Positions 8,990 to 18,981 of a stretch of DNA of 38,485 nucleotides are shown one piece after another. The translations under genes were made by a program, and so were the position numbers. How positions within the stretch are numbered: the first letter of the stretch is position 1; each line of letters opens with the position of its first letter. Origin of the DNA: Alphaproteobacteria bacterium (GTDB taxonomy: Bacteria; Pseudomonadota; Alphaproteobacteria; Elsterales; Elsteraceae); contig JAAFIC010000026.1 in the NCBI GenBank assembly GCA_013298565.1, positions 1 through 38,485 of the forward strand. The letters run 5' to 3'. The notes under the pieces are model-generated. The model had not been told where the DNA came from, did no database searches, and saw only the letters and a program-made list of their open reading frames with translations.

Positions 8990-9260
8990 ACGAACGGCCC
9001 GTCTTTGCCTCCTCACGGGCTTCCGCCAGAACTTCGTCAAAATCGACGGTCGTGGGTTCTCCGCTAGCCTTGCCCTCAGCCCAAAGCTTCCGCAGATGCT
9101 CAATATCGCTCTTGCGAGTCTGCCACTTTGCAGACCAATCACGCAAAGCTTCGCGCACGACCTCGCTGCCGCTGGCGTAAGCGCCGCTCTGCACAGCATC
9201 ACGGATAAGCTCCGCTTGCTGGGGTGTCATCGCAACACTCACTTTCTCGACGTTAGCCAT
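8979..9260 (-). CDS. parD: ParD-type ribbon-helix-helix antitoxin, orphaned
   Basis: This is a 93-residue antitoxin. The N-terminal ribbon-helix-helix reads [20 protein letters not shown], then [18 protein letters not shown] charged, flexible C-terminal half follows that would wrap ParE. ParD dimers bind and neutralise ParE and repress their own promoter. The ATG at 9260 is preceded by GGAGGTG at a good distance, which decides the start over longer in-frame options. The frame is intact although the toxin behind it is truncated to 26 residues. It may now act only as a DNA-binding repressor or as an anti-addiction protein against a related ParE elsewhere in the genome. Confidence 0.88.
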   Translation of the reverse strand: MANVEKVSVAMTPQQAELIRDAVQSGAYASGSEVVREALRDWSAKWQTRKSDIEHLRKLWAEGKASGEPTTVDFDEVLAEAREEAKTGRSYGR

Positions 9261-9360
9261 GAGGCACCTCCATCTGCGTATGGTGGTAAAGATTACTACC
9301 AAGCCGACGCCCTGCCAAGGATTTCGAGCGGGCTTCGTGGCAGGGTGAGAGGGGTCGTAA

Positions 9361-11556
<2,196 letters not shown>

Positions 11557-11587
11557 AATGGTGGGTGGATCAAACGGGAGAGACTGA

Positions 11588-11929
11588 ATGGCGCTGCAAG
11601 GCGGGCAAGTGACCCTGACCGGCCTCGATGCGGGTATCTATGTCGTTACCCCAAACGGCGCGTTCGAGTTGATCCACGCCTATGACGAGGGCGACTATCA
11701 CCTGTCGGATATAGTCGATTATTTCGAGTTGGGCGAAGTTTTGGAAGAAGACGGCGCGCCGGGTCTCGAACTCGATGCCCGCGAAATAAAGCAGTTGGGG
11801 CGCATGGCTAAGGAATACGCCAGCGATCACCCGCCCGAGTTTATTGCTATGTGCCGAAATATGGTGAAGGCCGCCCTAGATTTTGCCGCAGAGGAAGACG
11901 TGATTTGTTTCTACGAGAATTTTATCTGA
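11588..11929 (+). CDS. Hypothetical acidic protein, 113 residues
   Basis: I do not recognise this family. The ATG at 11588 has a good ribosome binding site (GGGAG, 8 bases upstream) and lies 31 bases after ligA on the same strand, so it may be co-transcribed. The protein is acidic, has no signal peptide and no membrane helix. It starts with a short beta-rich part (GGQVTLTGLDAGIYVVTPNG, then AFELIHAY) and continues into helices containing LDAREIKQLGRMAKEYA and CRNMVKAALDFAAEEDV. Codon use resembles the neighbouring genes, which favours a real coding sequence. No catalytic motif could be picked out. Confidence 0.7.
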   Translation: MALQGGQVTLTGLDAGIYVVTPNGAFELIHAYDEGDYHLSDIVDYFELGEVLEEDGAPGLELDAREIKQLGRMAKEYASDHPPEFIAMCRNMVKAALDFAAEEDVICFYENFI

Positions 11930-11995
11930 AACGTCTCAGGCTGTTTTTTTCCAATTAAGGTATAGCTTAAGCCCGACACGAGAGCGGGAGTGGGC

Positions 11996-12466
11996 ATGTC
12001 CGATCAATTCACCGATGAAGACCAGCGCCGTTTGGCCGAGTTGCGCCGCAAGCGCCCCTCCGCTGAAACTAAGCCACCACCGCAAACGCTGGGAGACCGC
12101 ATTTCCGATCATGTGGCGATGACGGTGGGTTCCTGGCGGTTCATTATCATTCAGTCGGTGCTTCTCAGCATCTGGATTGTCTTAAACGCGACAGCCTTCA
12201 TTTTTCACTGGGATCCGTACCCGTTTATTTTACTGAACCTTATTCTGTCGTTCCAGGCGGCCTATACTGCGCCGATCATCATGATGAGCCAAAACCGCCA
12301 AGCCGAAGTGGACCGCCGCAACGCCGCCTACGACTACGCCGTGAACGTAAGGGCCGAGCTTGAAATCGAACTCCTACACGCCAAAATAGACGCGCTCCGA
12401 GAACAAGAAATCGCGCGCTTGACGAAGATTATCGAGAGTATGGCGGAGCAGTTGGGGGAGAAATAG
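11996..12466 (+). CDS. DUF1003 inner-membrane protein
   Basis: This 156-residue protein matches DUF1003: ADHVAMTVGSWRFI-like motif (here SDHVAMTVGSWRFIIIQS), a first membrane helix (about 52-72), WDPYPFILLNLILSFQAAYT as the second helix, then APIIMMSQNRQAEVDRRNA, and a cytosolic coiled-coil tail (about 120-155). Function of the family is not established. The ATG at 11996 is preferred to GTG at 11990 because GGGAG at 11986-11990 then serves as ribosome binding site. It lies about 65 bases after the unknown acidic gene, separated by a short T-rich stretch. It could be a separate unit. Confidence 0.88.
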   Translation: MSDQFTDEDQRRLAELRRKRPSAETKPPPQTLGDRISDHVAMTVGSWRFIIIQSVLLSIWIVLNATAFIFHWDPYPFILLNLILSFQAAYTAPIIMMSQNRQAEVDRRNAAYDYAVNVRAELEIELLHAKIDALREQEIARLTKIIESMAEQLGEK

Positions 12467-12471
12467 AGTGG

Positions 12472-12801
12472 CTATATCTGTCCTGTATCCAGATCTTCAA
12501 ATCGCCTAATTGTGACAACGTGATCTGGAAAACGCGCCGTTATTTCTAATTCACCCCCCATTGCCTCGACAAAGCGGCGTAACGTGCTGACGTACATATC
12601 GGTCCGTCGTTCGAGTTTAGCCACAGAGGCTTGGCCAATTTTCAAGATTTGAGCAATTTCTTCTTGTGACAGTTGGCGCGCTCGGCGCAACTCCGTAAGA
12701 TTCATATCTTGCTCAAGCTGATCCGCCGCCGCCGCTGCGGCTGCTTGGGCTGCGGGTGACAGACGCGCCCGTAGGGTTTGAAATGAATGTCTGCCCGTCA
12801 T
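12472..12801 (-). CDS. higA: XRE-family antitoxin of HigBA-type module
   Basis: This is a 109-residue antitoxin with an alanine-rich helical N-terminus and a lambda-repressor-type helix-turn-helix: LTELRRARQLSQEEIAQILK, then IGQASVAKLERRTDMYVSTL, followed by RRFVEAMGGELEITARFP. The protein should bind the toxin and repress the module promoter. Its start overlaps the toxin stop by 4 bases (ATGA), with toxin first and antitoxin second as in HigBA systems. Both frames are complete. This makes it the only apparently functional module among the four in the first 16 kb. Confidence 0.9.
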   Translation of the reverse strand: MTGRHSFQTLRARLSPAAQAAAAAAADQLEQDMNLTELRRARQLSQEEIAQILKIGQASVAKLERRTDMYVSTLRRFVEAMGGELEITARFPDHVVTIRRFEDLDTGQI

Positions 12802-13157
12802 TGGTTATCATCCTTCGCAAGTTCGGCGAGGTGAGTGTCGTAAAGCGCATCTGCCAGCGGAATCATACGTTCATAAAAGCGTTTGTCGCCGGTCTTATCG
12901 CCCCCGATGAGCAGAATCGCTGTACGCCGAGGATCGAAGGCATAAAATACGCGCAAGGGTTTTCCGCCCCGTTGTACCCTAAGCTCCCGCAGATGGGGAT
13001 GACGGGAACCACTGATGCCGCTTGAGTAGGGGAAAGGTAAGCTAGGCCCACGCCGCTCCAAGAGCCTAACATGGGCATCAAGACTTACCTGATCCGCTTC
13101 CAGAAGCGTGTCCCACCAAGCGCCGAACTCGTTCGTATATTCGACAGGCCATATCAT
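12798..13157 (-). CDS. higB: HigB-type (RelE superfamily, Gp49-like) toxin
   Basis: This 119-residue toxin carries family hallmarks: YTNEFGAWWDTLLEADQ near the N-terminus, VRLLERRGPSLPFPYSSGI, then GSRHPHLRELRVQRGGKPLR, VFYAFDPRRTAILLIGGDKT and GDKRFYERMIPLADALYDTH. Proteins of this type cleave ribosome-bound mRNA. The ATG at 13157 begins at MIWPVEYTNEF, which matches the normal length; an in-frame start 12 codons upstream has no support. The gene runs into its antitoxin with an ATGA overlap. The frame is intact, unlike the other chromosomal toxins in this window. Confidence 0.9.
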   Translation of the reverse strand: MIWPVEYTNEFGAWWDTLLEADQVSLDAHVRLLERRGPSLPFPYSSGISGSRHPHLRELRVQRGGKPLRVFYAFDPRRTAILLIGGDKTGDKRFYERMIPLADALYDTHLAELAKDDNQ

Positions 13158-13200
13158 TCTAGAGACTATATTCCCTGGAGAGCATAAAAACAAGCAGGCT

Positions 13201-13234
13201 TACCGGAGGAACGCCTACCGCCGCTCCTCCGGTA
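13201..13234 (-). terminator. Inverted repeat at the 3' end of the folB-SDR unit
   Basis: TACCGGAGGA at 13201-13210 is the exact reverse complement of TCCTCCGGTA at 13225-13234, giving a 10-bp stem with a 14-base loop. It overlaps the last codons of the SDR gene. On the minus strand it is followed by AGCCTGCTTGTTTTTATG, so it could end the esterase-folB-SDR transcript before the higBA promoter. The T-run is not immediate, so efficient termination is uncertain. Confidence 0.45.
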
Positions 13235-14003
13235 AATCCTCCAGCCGCCCGCCGAGGTCGAAAAATACGTCGCGCGTCCGGCCCATCAGGCTTTCGCCGC
13301 CGTCCACGGTGATGGTTTGGCCGGTGAAGCTGGGGGTATCGAGAATAAAGCGGCAGGCGCGGGCAAGGTCGGCCACACTGCTGCCGCAGCCCAAGGGGGT
13401 CGCTTTATGGGCGGTAGCGAAGCTGGCATCGGTCTGGCGGCCCGAAATCAGCGTGAGACCGGGGGAGACCGCGCCGACGCGAATGCGCGGGGCAAGCTGC
13501 ATCGCCAGCATCCGCATCAGCCCCTTCAGGCCGACTTTGCCGAGCGTATAGCTGAGAAAATCCGGGTTTAGATTATCGACCTTTTGATCGAGAATCGCGA
13601 TAATCACGCCGCTCTCAATATCCCGTTGCCGAGCGAAATCGCGCGACAAAAACGCCGGAGCGGCGAGGTTAACCCGCTGGTGGGCCTCGAATAAGTCCCA
13701 GTCGAGCGAGTTGAGGTGATCGAACTCAAACAGCGAGGCATTATGGATCAGCCCATCCACAGGCCCTGCCAGCGCGCGGGCGCGGGGCAGGAGGGCTTCA
13801 ATCCCGTCGCGGGTGGCAAGGTCAGCCTGAACCGACCAAGCTGTGCCGCCCTGGGTTTCGATCTGGTTCACCACATCTGCCGCCTCGGCTTCCGACTGGT
13901 TATAGTGAACAATGATGCGATGCCCGGCAGCCGCCAAATCCAGCGCCAACCCCGCGCCGACGCGCTTGGCAGCCCCGGTAATCAGGATCGTGCGCGCGCT
14001 CAT
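13215..14003 (-). CDS. SDR oxidoreductase resembling pteridine reductase / FolM
   Basis: This is a 262-residue short-chain dehydrogenase. The nucleotide-binding motif is TGAAKRVGAG; TGxxxRxG is the form seen in PTR1-type pteridine reductases, where the arginine helps bind NADPH. NAS follows (here IHNASLFEF), then the catalytic YxxxK in SYTLGKVGLKG, PGLT after the active site, and GQTITVDGG near the end. It overlaps the folB stop-start by 4 bases, so it is translationally coupled to a pterin enzyme. Reduction of dihydropterin or dihydrofolate-type substrates is therefore a sensible inference (FolM-like). A general SDR role cannot be excluded. The C-terminus (DVFFDLGGRLEDLPEERR) runs through an inverted repeat. 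Confidence 0.82.
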   Translation of the reverse strand: MSARTILITGAAKRVGAGLALDLAAAGHRIIVHYNQSEAEAADVVNQIETQGGTAWSVQADLATRDGIEALLPRARALAGPVDGLIHNASLFEFDHLNSLDWDLFEAHQRVNLAAPAFLSRDFARQRDIESGVIIAILDQKVDNLNPDFLSYTLGKVGLKGLMRMLAMQLAPRIRVGAVSPGLTLISGRQTDASFATAHKATPLGCGSSVADLARACRFILDTPSFTGQTITVDGGESLMGRTRDVFFDLGGRLEDLPEERR

Positions 14004-14404
14004 GGGGCCACCGGCCTGCGGCGGTAAAGCTCGACACCGACCGCGTTAATCTCGTTGAAAATCCCCGTTTTCAGCACCGAAACCCGGCAGGCGGCGACGC
14101 GGGGTAGGGTGAAGCAGAGGCTCACCAACTCTTCAGCGAGGGTTTCCAGAAGCTCCGTATGGGGGCGGTTGGGCCACTCCTTTACCGCCGCGCGCACAGG
14201 ATCGTAATCCATAAACTCTGCGGTGGTTTCCGGGCGCGGCGAGGGCGCGAACAACTCGATGCTCACCAGCAGCGGGTTCGGCTTATCGGCAAACCGCTCC
14301 CACGGGTGCAGCCCCACGCGCGCTTCGGTGCGGATACCATCGAGCAGGATGCGGACGTAATCACGCTCGGCATCCCAGAGGCCAGAGGAGGAAATTTTGG
14401 TCAT
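14000..14404 (-). CDS. folB: Dihydroneopterin aldolase FolB
   Basis: This 134-residue protein matches FolB: RILLDGIRTEARVGLHPWER, then PLLVSIELF, FMDYDPVRAAVKEW, the catalytic-region ELLETLAEELVSLCF, and the ending VGVELYRRRP. FolB converts dihydroneopterin to 6-hydroxymethyl-dihydropterin and glycolaldehyde in folate synthesis. The N-terminus is extended by about 15 residues relative to the compact enzyme. The gene sits between an esterase 31 bases upstream and an overlapping pteridine-reductase-like SDR downstream. This order points to a small pterin unit. folP and folK are not visible in the window. Confidence 0.9.
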   Translation of the reverse strand: MTKISSSGLWDAERDYVRILLDGIRTEARVGLHPWERFADKPNPLLVSIELFAPSPRPETTAEFMDYDPVRAAVKEWPNRPHTELLETLAEELVSLCFTLPRVAACRVSVLKTGIFNEINAVGVELYRRRPVAP

Positions 14405-14435
14405 GGCAAAATTCTAAGCCGCGTGCCCGATAAGT

Positions 14436-15122
14436 CTAGCCCTCACCGGAGAGGCATTTCTGAAGAAAGCGCTGCCCGGCGGCTAGGCCCGCATCGTCAA
14501 TCGAATGCCCCATGTGCGCGCAGGTGAGGCTTTCCACCGCAACCCCCGCCGCGTTTAGCGCCGTTTCGGCGCGGGCGAGGCTGGCGTACGGCACGACAGT
14601 ATCGGCATCGCCATGCACCAACAGAACGGGTGGCTTTGCCGTCATTTCTGCCTGAAGGCTCGGCGGGTCCATCAACAGGCCGGAAAACCCCAGCACGCCC
14701 GCAACGGGCGCGGCGCGGCGCAGGGCCACGTGCAGCGCCATCATCGTGCCTTGGGAGAAACCGACGAGGGCGAGCTTATGGGCGGGCAGGCTGAAGCGTT
14801 CTAGAATATCGTCGATCAGCGCGTTCAGCGTCGGGGCAACCTCATCGGCTCCGGCGCGGCGCAAGCCATCGGCCAGCGGTGCCCCCGCCATAACTTCGCG
14901 CAAGGAAAACCATTGGTAGCCCATCGAGGACATTTCGCAGACGAACGGCGCATCCGGCCCAATGAACACGGCGTTCGGCAGCGCATCGGCCCAATACGGA
15001 ACAAGCCCCAGCAGATCAGCCCCGTTGGAGCCATAGCCGTGCAGCAACAGAACAACCTGCGTGGGTTCGCTCCCGGCCTTCGGGCCGATCATCTGAATAT
15101 TGGTAAAACGCCCATCGGTCAT
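14436..15122 (-). CDS. Alpha/beta hydrolase, carboxylesterase (YpfH/phospholipase type)
   Basis: This is a 228-residue serine hydrolase. The oxyanion region is LLLHGYGSNGADLL, the nucleophile elbow is GFSQGT (about residue 126-131), the acid is in LVHGDADTVVPY, and the catalytic histidine is in CAHMGHSID. These are the features of the carboxylesterase/phospholipase family that includes YpfH. The natural substrate is unknown; family enzymes cleave short acyl esters or lysophospholipids. The gene leads folB by 31 bases on the same strand, so the three genes probably form one transcript. The C-terminus is conventional. Confidence 0.9.
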   Translation of the reverse strand: MTDGRFTNIQMIGPKAGSEPTQVVLLLHGYGSNGADLLGLVPYWADALPNAVFIGPDAPFVCEMSSMGYQWFSLREVMAGAPLADGLRRAGADEVAPTLNALIDDILERFSLPAHKLALVGFSQGTMMALHVALRRAAPVAGVLGFSGLLMDPPSLQAEMTAKPPVLLVHGDADTVVPYASLARAETALNAAGVAVESLTCAHMGHSIDDAGLAAGQRFLQKCLSGEG

Positions 15123-15306
15123 CGTCGCTGTCCTTTGCAGAGATTCGCTGCGACGATACTCAGGGGCGGGCGGAAGGCCAAGGGTTAAGGTGCGGGGGAG
15201 CGTAGGGCTTTCAGGCCCGTTGATGATACCGCCCGTCCGAGCCGCAGCCGTTCCGGCCTTGCTTCATGGGTTAGGATCGCCTGCGCCGAGGCGCTATTCT
15301 CGCCTT

Positions 15307-15531
15307 TTACCGATCCCCTTCATCGGGTTCGTTGCCGACGCCTGCGCGCGCAAGAATTTCGAGCGCTTTGGCTGGATATGCGCGCTGAGTCCGTTCATTG
15401 AAATAGTTTTCTGCTCGGAAGGCTTCCGCAAGAGTATCCGTGATAACCTTGTAAACCGTAACACCCTTCAGTTTCGCAATGGCTTCGGCCTGTTCAATCA
15501 AAGCGGAATCTGTAATCTGAACTGCGTTCAT
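15307..15531 (-). CDS. Antitoxin partner of the broken PIN toxin
   Basis: This 74-residue protein begins MNAVQITDSALIEQAEAIAK, then LKGVTVYKVITDTLAEAF. That resembles small antitoxins paired with PIN-domain toxins. Its ATG overlaps the toxin's stop by 4 bases (ATGA). The frame is intact although the toxin contains a premature stop. Residues 1-40 probably form the DNA-binding or dimer part, and the charged tail would contact the toxin. The family is assigned mainly from context, so the label is tentative. Confidence 0.72.
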   Translation of the reverse strand: MNAVQITDSALIEQAEAIAKLKGVTVYKVITDTLAEAFRAENYFNERTQRAYPAKALEILARAGVGNEPDEGDR

Positions 15532-15959
15532 CGCATTATCTCCATTGCCTTGTGAAGCGCCTCGCTTGGTTTCAGAATTTGAATACCATATCTAAGCGCC
15601 CGGTCTTTGAAGTCGGCTATATTCTCTGTTATCAGGGCATCGGCCCCACCATTTACAGTAGTTTCCAAAACCATATCATCATTTGCGTCTTTGGTTGTCG
15701 GTCTAATTGAAAACCAGAGCGGCACTCTTTAGATGTACAGAATCATCGCATCCAGAATCTCAGTAACGTCATTCTGGGATAATCGAGCACGCGCAAGATG
15801 CTCCGGTCGGGTCATGACTGCCTCGTATTCTGCCATGAGCGGAACCGAGACCAACGGATTAAGCCGCCCCTGTAACACCAGTTTAAGGAGTTGCCGAGAT
15901 GGCCCGTTCGCACTGCGGAGTGCTGATACCAAGACGCAGGTATCTAGGACAAGCCTCAT
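15528..15959 (-). pseudogene. PIN-domain toxin with in-frame TAA stop
   Basis: The ATG at 15959 opens a PIN-type frame: MRLVLDTCVLVSALRSANGP, SRQLLKLVLQGRLNPLVSVP, LMAEYEAVMTRPEHLARARL. It stops at TAA (15731-15729). The same frame continues without any shift (RVPLWFSIRPTTKDANDDMV, LETTVNGGADALITENIADF, ending at 15528), giving the second half of the domain. Together the two halves make about 143 residues, a normal size for this toxin family, with the acidic metal-binding positions in both halves. A single nonsense change therefore splits an otherwise complete ribonuclease. The N-terminal fragment lacks part of the active site and should be inactive. GTG at 15725 could restart the second half, but a restart would lack the first catalytic aspartate. 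Confidence 0.85.
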
Positions 15960-15987
15960 GGCTGTTTTCCCTTGCCAGTAAGCCCCC

Positions 15988-16641
15988 TCACCCCTCAATC
16001 ACCACCGCGTCTCGATCCGTCCGGTGGCGATAGAGGTGCCAGAGGAAGTGGGCGGCGGCTCCTCGGTAGGGGGCGAAAGGCTCACCGCCGAGGCGGCGAG
16101 CTTTGCCGGTGGGGCGCTCCTCCCAACCGCGCAGGTGCCGCAAGGCTTCCATCACGGCAATATCGTCGGCGGGCCACAGGTCCGGGCGGCCTTGGGCGAA
16201 CAGGAGATAGACTTCTGCTGTCCACGCGCCGATGCCTTTGACGGCGACCAGATGGGCGATGGCCTCCTCGTCCGGCAGCGTGCCGAGGTCTTCCAATCGA
16301 ACGCTGCCGCTCTCGATAGCGTCGGCCAGTGCGCGGGCGTAGCGGATTTTTGCGCCGGAGAAGCCGCATCCGCGCAAACCCTCTTCGGAAGCCGCCAGAA
16401 TGCTGCGCGGCGTCACGTCCCCCACCAAAGCCTTCATCCGGTCGCGGATCGCGCGGGCGACGGTAACGGAGAGTTGCTGGCCGAGAATAACATCGAGCAG
16501 GGTTTCAAACCCCGGTGGCCATTGGCGCAGGGCGGGGGCACCGATGCGGGCGAACTCGCGGGCGATGTCGCTATCTTGCGCGGCCAGGGCTTCGAGGGCC
16601 TGGACCAAATCGGCATCACGGGTTAGGCGCGCTAGCAGCAT
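15988..16641 (-). CDS. alkA: DNA-3-methyladenine glycosylase II (AlkA/Mag type)
   Basis: This is a 217-residue HhH-GPD base-excision glycosylase. FETLLDVILGQQLSVTVARA is the family's helix around the base pocket. The helix-hairpin-helix is HLVAVKGIGAWTAEVYLLFA, and the catalytic aspartate is in LWPADDIAV. Enzymes of this kind remove alkylated purines such as 3-methyladenine. The short length fits the compact bacterial and yeast Mag form, which lacks the N-terminal beta domain of E. coli AlkA. It reads away from the divergent DUF4170 gene. Its stop lies 29 bases before the start of the broken PIN toxin on the same strand. Confidence 0.92.
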   Translation of the reverse strand: MLLARLTRDADLVQALEALAAQDSDIAREFARIGAPALRQWPPGFETLLDVILGQQLSVTVARAIRDRMKALVGDVTPRSILAASEEGLRGCGFSGAKIRYARALADAIESGSVRLEDLGTLPDEEAIAHLVAVKGIGAWTAEVYLLFAQGRPDLWPADDIAVMEALRHLRGWEERPTGKARRLGGEPFAPYRGAAAHFLWHLYRHRTDRDAVVIEG

Positions 16642-16777
16642 AGCTTGTTTCCCACTTGTTCTTTTTGTCTTTTTAGCAAATCCCGCCGGGTTTGTCCTCC
16701 CGCTTCTTGCTCCGAACTTCCGGCATCGCTAGGGTAGCGCCAGATTGAGGCGCTGCTGCACTGCGGGAGAGACACGA

Positions 16778-17173
16778 ATGCCGAGCCGTTATTGGGTTGT
16801 CGGGGGCCATTATACCGATACCGCCTTCACCGCCGTGGTCGCTGGAACCGAGGAGGAGCATATCGGCCCGTTCCCGTCCTACGACGAGGCGAAAGCCGCT
16901 TGGCAAACCAAGGCGTGGGCGACGGTGGATAACTGCAACTTCCGCTTCCGCATTATCGAAGAACCCGGCCCGAAGCGCCTTAAGCGCTACTGGGTGATTG
17001 GCGGCGATTATGTGGATACGGGCTTCCGCCAACTGATTGAGGGCGCGCAGGAAGAGCGGATTGGCCCGTTCGATACCTACGAAACGGCGCACGCTGCATG
17101 GCAGAAAGCCGCGTGGTCTACGGTCGATAGCTGCACCAAGCGCTTCCGGGTTGTTGAGGAAACGGTGGTGTAA
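16778..17173 (+). CDS. Tandem DUF4170 protein
   Basis: This 131-residue protein consists of two copies of one small domain. Copy 1 spans residues 4-62 (starting RYWVVGGHYTDTAF and ending RFRIIEE). Copy 2 spans 70-128 (starting RYWVIGGDYVDTGF and ending RFRVVEE). I count 34 identities in 59 aligned positions, about 58 percent. Shared features are YWVxGG, IGPF, AWQ and TVDxC. The domain matches DUF4170, usually a single-copy protein of about 70-80 residues in alphaproteobacteria, of unknown function. The ATG at 16778 has GGGAGAG upstream at good distance, so a start 11 codons earlier is not needed. No signal peptide or membrane helix is present. The gene is divergent from alkA and converges on the Kef gene. 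Confidence 0.85.
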   Translation: MPSRYWVVGGHYTDTAFTAVVAGTEEEHIGPFPSYDEAKAAWQTKAWATVDNCNFRFRIIEEPGPKRLKRYWVIGGDYVDTGFRQLIEGAQEERIGPFDTYETAHAAWQKAAWSTVDSCTKRFRVVEETVV

Positions 17174-17181
17174 TAGGCTAT

Positions 17182-18981
17182 TTATCCCCGCTGCCCGTGC
17201 GGCGGGGTATCGTTTTCAAACAGATCGTTCAACTCGCGGATCGCCTCTTGCGAGGTTTGAATAAGTTTAGCTTCGTCTTGAAACACCGCGAACTGCCGCT
17301 CGATCATGGCTTCGTCGTGATTGCGGAAGGTGTTGACCGAGCGTTCGGCCTCGGACGGGGTGAGGCCGAGCGTTACCAACACCCGCTCGCTCATGACTAG
17401 GGAGGAGTAAAACGCCTCCCGTAGAATGTTTTCGGCGGGCAGCCCGGCCTGCATGAGCAAATGCACATGGTGGCGGTTGCGGGCACGGGCATAGAGCGTG
17501 ACGTGGGGAAATTGGCTACGGACTTCCGACACTAGCCGCTTGGCGGCCTCGATATCATCAAACGCAATCACGACGATGCGCGCCTTTTCTACGCCCGCCA
17601 CGCGCAAAAGCTCTAAGCGCGTTGGATCGCCGTAATAGACCTTACTGCCGAAGCGCCGAACGAAATCCACCTGCGTGGCGTTGGTCTCCAGCGCGGTGAA
17701 GGCAATCCGCCGCATCCGCAGCACGCGGGCGATAATCTGGCCGAAACGCCCGAACCCGCAGATGATAACCTCCGGCGACTCTTCGGCAATCGCATCGAAA
17801 TCGCGCGAGGGTTTCGTGTCGGCCAGCCAGGGCATAATCCAGCGTTCGTGCGCCCCGAACAGCAGCGGCGTTAGCATCATCGAGAGGGTGATGATGAGCG
17901 AAAACTCCGCAGCCTCCGCTGGCAGCATCACTTTGTCAGCCACGGCCTGCTGAAACAGCACGAAGCCGAACTCCCCGCCTTGGGCCAAGGCGAGGCCGGT
18001 TTGGCGCGCGGTGGCCGATTTGCGCCGGGTCGCGCGCAGCAACCCATAGATCACGGCGGCCTTAATCGCCATCAGCCCCAAAATCAGCCCGGTCAGGCGT
18101 AGCGGCGCGGCTGCAAGCAGATCAAGCCGCAACCCCATACCAATCGCGATGAAGAACAGGCCGAGCAGAAGGCCCTTGAATGGCTCAAGATCGACCTGCA
18201 ATTCGTGGCGATATTCGCTGTCGGCCAGCAGCACCCCTGCGATGAACGCCCCAAGCGACATCGACAGGCCAGCAGCGCTCACCAGGGCGGCGGTTCCCAC
18301 AACGACCAACAGGGCGGTCGCGATGAAGATTTCTTGCGCGCGGGAGGCGGCGACCATTTTGAAAATAGGCCGGATCAAAAACCGCCCACCGAAGAACACC
18401 AGCACTAAGGCCAGTACCGCTTCCCCCACTGCCCGCCACGGATCAGTCGAGGCACTCGCGCCGCCATCAGCGGCCAGCAGCGGCAGCAGAGCGACCAGCG
18501 GGATGATGGCAAGGTCTTGAAACAGCAGAATGGCGAAACCGTCGCGCCCGGTCTGCGTTGGCAATAGGTCGCGCTCGGCCAGCATCGGCAGCACGAAGGC
18601 GGTGGAGGAGAGCGCGAGGCCGAAGCTGCCAATGAGGGCGATGGGCAGGCTAAGTCCCAGGCCCCAAACGCCGATTCCGGTCAGCAGCGCCGCCGTTACC
18701 ACCACTTGCAACCCGCCAATGCCAAACACAGCGCGGCGCATGACCCACAGGCGCGAGGGCTTCAACTCTAACCCGATAAGGAACAGCAGCATGACCACGC
18801 CGAACTCGGACACATGCAGGATCGCGTCCACATCCGTCACGAGGCTCAAGGCCGCCGGGCCGATAACGATCCCTGCTGCAAGATAGCCAAGGACGGACCC
18901 CAACCCGGCGCGTTTCGCTAACGGCACTGCGATCACTGCCGCACTGAGCAAAATTACAATCGTCAGCAAATCGCCCATCAC
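17182..18981 (-). CDS. kefB: Kef-type monovalent cation:proton antiporter (CPA2) with TrkA-N domain
   Basis: This is a 599-residue antiporter. About 12 membrane helices fill residues 1-385, beginning [20 protein letters not shown] and [13 protein letters not shown], a hallmark of KefB/KefC, with the transport-site [16 protein letters not shown] TrkA-N (RCK) domain follows with [19 protein letters not shown] (about 405). The family exchanges K+ for H+, and Kef proteins are gated by glutathione adducts and NAD(H). The start is either GTG at 18981 or ATG at 18978; both overlap the ubiE stop, which implies coupled translation with ubiE. The C-terminal tail ends in an acidic stretch. Glutathione gating is inferred from the family and cannot be read directly. 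Confidence 0.9.
   Translation of the reverse strand: MMGDLLTIVILLSAAVIAVPLAKRAGLGSVLGYLAAGIVIGPAALSLVTDVDAILHVSEFGVVMLLFLIGLELKPSRLWVMRRAVFGIGGLQVVVTAALLTGIGVWGLGLSLPIALIGSFGLALSSTAFVLPMLAERDLLPTQTGRDGFAILLFQDLAIIPLVALLPLLAADGGASASTDPWRAVGEAVLALVLVFFGGRFLIRPIFKMVAASRAQEIFIATALLVVVGTAALVSAAGLSMSLGAFIAGVLLADSEYRHELQVDLEPFKGLLLGLFFIAIGMGLRLDLLAAAPLRLTGLILGLMAIKAAVIYGLLRATRRKSATARQTGLALAQGGEFGFVLFQQAVADKVMLPAEAAEFSLIITLSMMLTPLLFGAHERWIMPWLADTKPSRDFDAIAEESPEVIICGFGRFGQIIARVLRMRRIAFTALETNATQVDFVRRFGSKVYYGDPTRLELLRVAGVEKARIVVIAFDDIEAAKRLVSEVRSQFPHVTLYARARNRHHVHLLMQAGLPAENILREAFYSSLVMSERVLVTLGLTPSEAERSVNTFRNHDEAMIERQFAVFQDEAKLIQTSQEAIRELNDLFENDTPPHGQRG

Noticed and set aside
15723-15735. Frameshift as the cause of the split PIN gene
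   Set aside because: Both halves lie in the same frame with only TAA between, so the lesion is a nonsense codon and not a frameshift.
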